From NCBI GenBank assembly GCA_030432775.1, contig JAUILO010000095.1, forward strand, positions 1-9,538: a DNA stretch of 9,538 nt, in the 5' to 3' direction. Source of the DNA: Alphaproteobacteria bacterium. GTDB lineage: Bacteria > Pseudomonadota > Alphaproteobacteria > Micavibrionales > Micavibrionaceae. The notes under the pieces are model-generated. The model saw only the letters and a list, made by a program, of their open reading frames with translations. It did no database searches and was not told where the DNA came from. A program made the position numbers and the translations under genes. Of this stretch, positions 5,337 through 9,538 are shown piece by piece. Within the stretch, counting starts at the first letter, position 1, and each line of letters opens with the position of its first letter.

Positions 5337-6182
5337 ATGACCAAAGTTCTAACACGCAATCTGACATCTTATGATTTCTTCAAAACCGCAGCTATATTAT
5401 TGATGTTGGTCGATCATGTTGGTGACTATTTCTTCGAAGATCAGATGTGGTTACGTGTTGTGGGCAGGCTTTGTGTTCCGATATGGTTCTTTTTAATCGG
5501 TTATGCACGCTCAAGAGATATGGGGTGGCGTATGTGGGCCGGTATGGCGATTTTGGTTGTGGCCAATCTTGTGACAGGCCTTGGTGCTTTGCCGCTGAAT
5601 ATTCTGGGTACGATGCTGTTTATCCGCTGGAGCATAGATTATGTGATGCGTGGAACGCAAAGAGACCAGAATGTGTTCTGGGCGATCTTCTTTATTCTAT
5701 CAATGTTGACTGTGCCGACCTCGTTTATGTTCGAATATGGCGTTCTTGGCCTGATAGTAGCGATGTTCGGTTATATGGTGCGCGCTTACCAAGATGGCGC
5801 AGAACGCTATGGAAGGCCTGTGAGCAGGAATGATGTGCAGGTCTATATGGTGGCTTCGATGTTCGTGTTTTTGCTTTTGCAATATGTCAGTTTCGGGTTT
5901 TCGCATACACAATTAATGGTCTTAGCTGCGGGTATATCGGTGGTGATGTTTTTATTATATGGGTTCAGCTTTAAAGAATATCCGGAATTAACCGTGCGCA
6001 TGCCGCGACCTGTGGTAGGCTTTTTCCAGTTATTTGGCCGCAGAACTCTCGAGATTTATGTGATACATTTGTTGTTGTTCAAGACCGCTGGTTTGCTGTT
6101 TGTAGACGATGAACGTTTCGAGTTTTTGAGGGCTACAATATTCTCTTATGGGGTCATGGAATCCTTTGGTCTTTTAGATTGA
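5337..6182 (+). CDS. TraX-family integral membrane protein
   Basis: A 281-residue polytopic inner-membrane protein of the TraX family, which is related to membrane acyltransferases; the founding member acetylates F-pilin. The N-terminal signature is clear: YDFFKTAAILLMLVDHVGDY (12-31) with H27, then WLRVVGRLCVPIWFFLIGYA (38-57) with R44. The end carries FGRRTLEIYVIHLLLFK (233-249) with H244, also typical. About eight hydrophobic segments are visible. ATG 5337 is preceded by AGAGAG nine bases upstream. No pilin or conjugation gene is nearby, so its substrate here is unlikely to be F-pilin; chromosomal TraX-like proteins are common and mostly of unknown role. It has its own putative promoter and is followed by the atp operon. 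Confidence 0.8.
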   Translation: MTKVLTRNLTSYDFFKTAAILLMLVDHVGDYFFEDQMWLRVVGRLCVPIWFFLIGYARSRDMGWRMWAGMAILVVANLVTGLGALPLNILGTMLFIRWSIDYVMRGTQRDQNVFWAIFFILSMLTVPTSFMFEYGVLGLIVAMFGYMVRAYQDGAERYGRPVSRNDVQVYMVASMFVFLLLQYVSFGFSHTQLMVLAAGISVVMFLLYGFSFKEYPELTVRMPRPVVGFFQLFGRRTLEIYVIHLLLFKTAGLLFVDDERFEFLRATIFSYGVMESFGLLD

Positions 6183-6184
6183 TG

Positions 6185-6206
6185 AAAAAAGCGTTATAAA
6201 TAACGC
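6185..6206 (-). terminator. Intrinsic terminator facing the minus strand
   Basis: GCGTTA (6191-6196) and TAACGC (6201-6206) form a perfect 6-bp stem with a TAAA loop. On the minus strand it is followed directly by six T bases (6190-6185), the classic form. No minus-strand gene ends here; on the plus strand it lies just after the TraX-family stop without a T-run, so it is at best a partial terminator for that gene. Confidence 0.45.
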
Positions 6207-6225
6207 AGATAAATGGATTCAAGGT

Positions 6226-6254
6226 CTTGCAAAGCAGGTTTTGGTATGCTAAAT
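6226..6254 (+). promoter_or_regulatory. Probable promoter of the atp operon
   Basis: CTTGCA (6226-6231) and CTAAAT (6249-6254) are separated by 17 bases and would start the message near 6261, about 30 bases before atpH. The boxes fit the looser consensus of alphaproteobacterial housekeeping promoters. Confidence 0.4.
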
Positions 6255-6291
6255 CCACCTCGGGTAAACATACAGTAAGAAGGTAATTATA

Positions 6292-6873
6292 GTGACATCG
6301 AATTCTTCGGCATCAAATATCGTAAGTGTACGTTATGCTTCGGCTCTTATGGATTTGGCAGGCGATTCCAAGAAATTGAAAGATGTAGAGAAGGATATTC
6401 TCTCTCTAAAAGCTATGCTGGAAAGTTCAGAAGATTTCGCTTCTTTCGTTGAAAAGCCTGTTGTTTCAAGATCTGTGAAGCTTTCTACGATTCTTGAGAT
6501 TGCCAAGAAGGCAAAATTATCCCAAATTACTTCAAATTTTCTGGGCGTGCTCGCGCAAAACGGACGCCTGCCTTACTTGCCATCTATTGTTAAGGCGTTT
6601 GAAAACGCATTGGCAACCCAGCGCGGTGATATGGTGGCTAAAGTTGAAACGGCCTTTGCCCTTACAGATAAACAGACCAAAGAACTTCAAGCACAGATTA
6701 GCAAGGCTCTAGGCGCTAATGTTGCTGTTGATGTGTCTGTTGATAAAGATCTGCTTGGTGGCATGATTGTCACTGTGGGCTCTACAATGATTGACGATTC
6801 TGTGCGTCGTAAGCTTGAACGCTTGGAAAGAGCGATGAGCCACGGCGCCCAAGAAGTGAAAAAATCAGCCTAA
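6292..6873 (+). CDS. atpH: F1 ATP synthase delta subunit
   Basis: Delta sits on top of the F1 head and ties it to the Fo stator stalk of the proton-driven ATP synthase. The 193-residue product starts with the helical N-terminal domain (VSVRYASALMDLAG, 11-24; FLGVLAQNGRLPYLPSIVKA, 83-102). It ends with the family signature DLLGGMIVTVGSTMIDDSVR (153-172) and KLERL. Length is normal for the family. GTG 6292 is chosen because AAGAAGG (6277-6283) lies eight bases upstream. It opens the F1 cluster atpH-atpA-atpG; Fo genes are not adjacent, as usual in alphaproteobacteria. Two stops in a row (TAA TAG) end the gene, and a structured 99-base gap precedes atpA. Confidence 0.95.
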   Translation: MTSNSSASNIVSVRYASALMDLAGDSKKLKDVEKDILSLKAMLESSEDFASFVEKPVVSRSVKLSTILEIAKKAKLSQITSNFLGVLAQNGRLPYLPSIVKAFENALATQRGDMVAKVETAFALTDKQTKELQAQISKALGANVAVDVSVDKDLLGGMIVTVGSTMIDDSVRRKLERLERAMSHGAQEVKKSA

Positions 6874-6874
6874 T

Positions 6875-6900
6875 AGGGGCGGTGTAGACCGACGACCCCT
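6875..6900 (+). promoter_or_regulatory. Stacked hairpin between atpH and atpA
   Basis: AGGGG (6875-6879) pairs with CCCCT (6896-6900), and directly inside it CGGT (6880-6883) pairs with ACCG (6888-6891) around a GTAG loop, leaving the bulge ACGA. It begins just after the atpH stop. No T-run follows, so a terminator is unlikely; it could protect the mRNA end or mark a processing site and so adjust the delta to alpha ratio. Confidence 0.4.
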
Positions 6901-6972
6901 CTGAAGAAATAACTTAAACAAAATACAAAAGACGACATTAACAACAAGAAGAGTTTAGAAAAGGAAGAAAAG

Positions 6973-8520
6973 ATGGAAATTCGTGCAGCAGAGATCTCTG
7001 ATATTCTCAAGAAGCAGATTGCAGAATTTAGCACACAGGCTGATGTCGCCGAAATAGGACAGGTATTGTCTGTTGGTGATGGTGTTGCACGTGTTTACGG
7101 ACTTGATAATGTTCGTGCCGGTGAAATGGTTGAATTCCCGGGCGGCATTAAAGGTATGGCTTTGAACCTTGAGGCTGATAATGTTGGTGTCGTTATTTTT
7201 GGTGAAGACAGATACATCAAGGAAGGCGATATTGTTCGTCGTACAGGCGAGATTGTTAAAGTGCCTGTTGGTAAGGAATTGCTAGGCCGTGTTGTTGATG
7301 GATTGGGTAACCCTATTGATGGTAAAGGACCGATCAAGGCTAAACTGGAAAGTCGTGTTGAAGTGAAAGCACCGGGCATTATTCCACGTAAATCTGTTCA
7401 TGAGCCAATGCAGTCCGGTATTAAAGCGCTTGACGCTCTTGTGCCAATCGGCCGTGGCCAGCGTGAATTGATCATTGGTGACCGTCAGACAGGTAAAACT
7501 GCTGTTGCGATTGATACAATTATTAACCAGAAAAATTTCAACAGTTCAGATGATGAAAAAGAGCATTTGTACTGTATCTATGTTGCGATTGGTCAAAAAC
7601 GATCTACTGTTGCCCAGCTTGTAAAAGAACTTGAAGAGCAAGGTGCAATGGAATACTCGATTGTTGTTGCTGCGACAGCATCTGATCCTGCGCCAATGCA
7701 GTTTCTGGCTCCTTATACAGCGTGTGCGATGGGTGAATATTTCCGTGATAATGGTCTACATGCATTGGTTGTTTATGATGATTTGTCAAAACAGGCTGTT
7801 GCTTACCGTCAGATGTCATTGCTTCTTCGTCGTCCGCCGGGGCGTGAAGCGTACCCAGGTGATGTTTTCTACATTCACTCTCGTTTGTTAGAACGTGCGG
7901 CGAAGATGAATGATGAACAAGGCGGAGGTTCATTGACTGCGCTTCCTGTTATTGAAACACAGGCTGGTGACGTGTCTGCGTATATCCCGACAAACGTAAT
8001 CTCGATTACAGATGGTCAGATTTTCCTTGAAACAACTTTGTTCTTTAAAGGTATCCGTCCTGCGATTAACGTGGGTCTGTCTGTATCACGTGTTGGTTCA
8101 GCCGCGCAGATTAAAGCGATGAAACAGGTTTCTGGTTCGATTAAACTTGAACTTGCGCAGTACCGTGAAATGGAAGCGTTCTCTCAGTTTGCTTCTGATC
8201 TTGATGCTTCAACACAGAAACTTCTTGGTCGTGGCGCGCGTTTGACACAGCTATTGAAGCAACCTCAATACTCACCGCTTACTGTGGAAGAGCAAGTTGT
8301 TGTGATCTACGCAGGTACACGTGGTTACCTTGATAGTGTTGCTGTGGATGATGTAAACGATTACGAACACAGACTTTTGACGGATATTCGTGCTGCTGGC
8401 TCTGGTATCCTTGCAGAAATCAAAGAGAAAAAAGCTTTGGATGATGCGCTTGAAAAGAAAATCTCTGATTATCTCGAGGCGTTCACAAGTTCATACACTG
8501 GCCTTAAAGACGCTGCATAA
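6973..8520 (+). CDS. atpA: F1 ATP synthase alpha subunit
   Basis: Non-catalytic nucleotide-binding subunit that alternates with beta in the alpha3-beta3 head. The 515-residue protein has the N-terminal beta-barrel (GDGVARVYGLDNVRAGEMVE, 35-54), Walker A GDRQTGKT (169-176), the Walker B strand ALVVYDD (264-270) followed by SKQAVAYRQMSLLLRRPPGR, and the alpha/beta signature PAINVGLSVS (363-372) with the conserved arginine R373 that reaches into the catalytic site. Length and all motifs are normal. ATG 6973 has AAGGAAG (6961-6967) five bases upstream. It is the most strongly conserved gene in the window and anchors the assignment to an alphaproteobacterium through its operon order. Confidence 0.98.
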   Translation: MEIRAAEISDILKKQIAEFSTQADVAEIGQVLSVGDGVARVYGLDNVRAGEMVEFPGGIKGMALNLEADNVGVVIFGEDRYIKEGDIVRRTGEIVKVPVGKELLGRVVDGLGNPIDGKGPIKAKLESRVEVKAPGIIPRKSVHEPMQSGIKALDALVPIGRGQRELIIGDRQTGKTAVAIDTIINQKNFNSSDDEKEHLYCIYVAIGQKRSTVAQLVKELEEQGAMEYSIVVAATASDPAPMQFLAPYTACAMGEYFRDNGLHALVVYDDLSKQAVAYRQMSLLLRRPPGREAYPGDVFYIHSRLLERAAKMNDEQGGGSLTALPVIETQAGDVSAYIPTNVISITDGQIFLETTLFFKGIRPAINVGLSVSRVGSAAQIKAMKQVSGSIKLELAQYREMEAFSQFASDLDASTQKLLGRGARLTQLLKQPQYSPLTVEEQVVVIYAGTRGYLDSVAVDDVNDYEHRLLTDIRAAGSGILAEIKEKKALDDALEKKISDYLEAFTSSYTGLKDAA

Positions 8521-8548
8521 GTTTGATAGGCAAGGGAAGGATATTTAG

Positions 8549-9481
8549 ATGGTAAGTTTGCGTGATTATAGAGAACGCATTGTTTCTGTGAAGTCTACGC
8601 GGAAGATTACTTCAGCCATGAAAATGGTGGCTGCGAGTAAGCTGCGTAAGGCACAGGATCAGGCTGAAGCCAGCCAGCCATATGCGGAAGCAATGGGTGA
8701 TATGATGTCGCGCCTTGCTGCTGATGTGCAGGTAACACCATCCAGCCCTAAATTACTGATCGGTACTGGTAAGGATGATGTTCATCTATTAGTGGTGATC
8801 GCAGCAGATCGCGGTCTTTGTGGTGGTTTTAATGCGAACTTGGTGCGTAGAGCACAGCAACAAATTCGAGAGCTTCAAGGTAATGGCAAGACAGTCAAGT
8901 TGATCTGTGTGGGCCGTAAGGTGCGTGATGGTTTGATGCGTACGCACAGAGATAAAATCTATGAGAGCTTTGTTAATCTGTCGGGCAAGAAAAATTCGAT
9001 CAGCTTCACAGAGGCAGATAAAATTACCCAGTGTATTCTGGATGGTTTTGATATCGGTGATTTTGATACATGCACGTTGATTTATAACGAGTTTGCTTCT
9101 GTATTGAGCCAGAAACCGGAGATACGTCAGTTGATCCCATATTCTATGGGTGCGATAGAGCCGGAAGCGGCAAATGATGATGTGTTCAGCACGCATGATA
9201 ATGGCGAAGAAGAAAAAGCTATACAGGTATCATACGAGTTTGAACCTTCACAGGATCTGTTATTTGCGCAGTTATTGCCAAAGAATTTGAGTGTTCAGAT
9301 TTACCGTGCGTTGCTTGATAGTGCTGCTGGTGAGCAGGCGGCTAGAATGACTGCGATGGATAACGCAACACGTAATGCGGGTGATTTGATTAAAGATCTT
9401 ACACTGCAATATAACCGTGCGCGTCAGGCGTTTATTACGAAAGAATTGATCGAAATTATCAGTGGCGCGGAAGCTGTGTAA
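8549..9481 (+). CDS. atpG: F1 ATP synthase gamma subunit
   Basis: Gamma is the central rotor shaft that couples proton flow to the catalytic sites. The N-terminal coiled-coil helix is MVSLRDYRERIVSVKSTRKI (1-20) followed by TSAMKMVAASKLRKAQ. The central domain has DRGLCGGFNANL (87-98), and the C-terminal helix carries the signature with TAMDNATRNAGDLIKDLTLQ (268-287) and ending ITKELIEIISGAEAV. At 310 residues it is about 15 to 20 longer than many family members; the extra material seems to be the acidic stretch near 205-225 (EAANDDVFSTHDNGEEEKAI). ATG 8549 has AAGGGAAGG ending eight bases upstream. It lies 28 bases after atpA, so the two are surely co-transcribed. Confidence 0.97.
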   Translation: MVSLRDYRERIVSVKSTRKITSAMKMVAASKLRKAQDQAEASQPYAEAMGDMMSRLAADVQVTPSSPKLLIGTGKDDVHLLVVIAADRGLCGGFNANLVRRAQQQIRELQGNGKTVKLICVGRKVRDGLMRTHRDKIYESFVNLSGKKNSISFTEADKITQCILDGFDIGDFDTCTLIYNEFASVLSQKPEIRQLIPYSMGAIEPEAANDDVFSTHDNGEEEKAIQVSYEFEPSQDLLFAQLLPKNLSVQIYRALLDSAAGEQAARMTAMDNATRNAGDLIKDLTLQYNRARQAFITKELIEIISGAEAV

Positions 9482-9538
9482 TAGTGGCGTTGCTTGATAA
9501 TCGAGCAGAATAATTGACCGATACGAATAAATTGACCA
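9482..9538 (+). other. Leader toward the next atp gene
   Basis: The last 57 bases carry no gene start. In this operon type atpD (beta) is expected just beyond the edge. The octamer AATTGACC occurs twice (9512-9519 and 9530-9537), 18 bases apart; its meaning is unknown. Confidence 0.3.

Noticed and set aside
8789..9196. Minus-strand frame of 135 codons inside atpG
   Set aside because: Shadow of a strongly conserved gene.

Overview
The window looks like two unrelated pieces of DNA joined near position 1300. Bases 1 to about 1300 are very GC-rich and read like an actinobacterial accessory region. They hold the tail of an unidentified gene, a 36-bp direct repeat, a GNAT-type acetyltransferase broken by a one-base frameshift, and a divergent TetR-family regulator cut off after about 35 residues. 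From about 1450 on, the DNA has moderate GC and is alphaproteobacterial. This is shown by a circularly permuted (two-piece) tmRNA gene, an alpha-type SspB adaptor, and a separate F1 ATP synthase cluster in the order atpH-atpA-atpG. The 1301-1611 stretch has no intact gene and may carry a decayed RHS-like fragment. Whether the join is a real transfer or a misassembly cannot be settled from the sequence; the coincident loss of a regulator and change in composition make a chimera a serious possibility.

Layout of the alphaproteobacterial part: an NhaP-like (CPA1) cation/proton antiporter with a cytosolic nucleotide-binding domain (1612-3408) overlaps by four bases a small histidine phosphotransfer (Hpt) protein (3405-3752). 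On the opposite strand lie sspB (3899-4408) and, upstream of it in the same orientation, ssrA (about 5094-4681). The permuted tmRNA has its acceptor piece first, an intervening segment that folds back on itself, then the coding piece with tag AANDNLVVEGGEAIAA. On the plus strand follow a TraX-family membrane protein (5337-6182) and the F1 genes for delta, alpha and gamma subunits (6292-9481). The next gene, expected to be atpD, lies outside the window.

Functionally, ssrA and sspB form one theme: tmRNA tags stalled nascent chains, and SspB delivers tagged proteins to ClpXP. The antiporter and Hpt protein look translationally coupled, which suggests ion homeostasis linked to a phosphorelay. The atp genes make the catalytic F1 sector. 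The observations I rate highest are the permuted tmRNA precursor hairpin with its tag, the ssrA-sspB linkage, the antiporter-Hpt coupling and the junction near 1300. I found no clearly new defence or mobile system.
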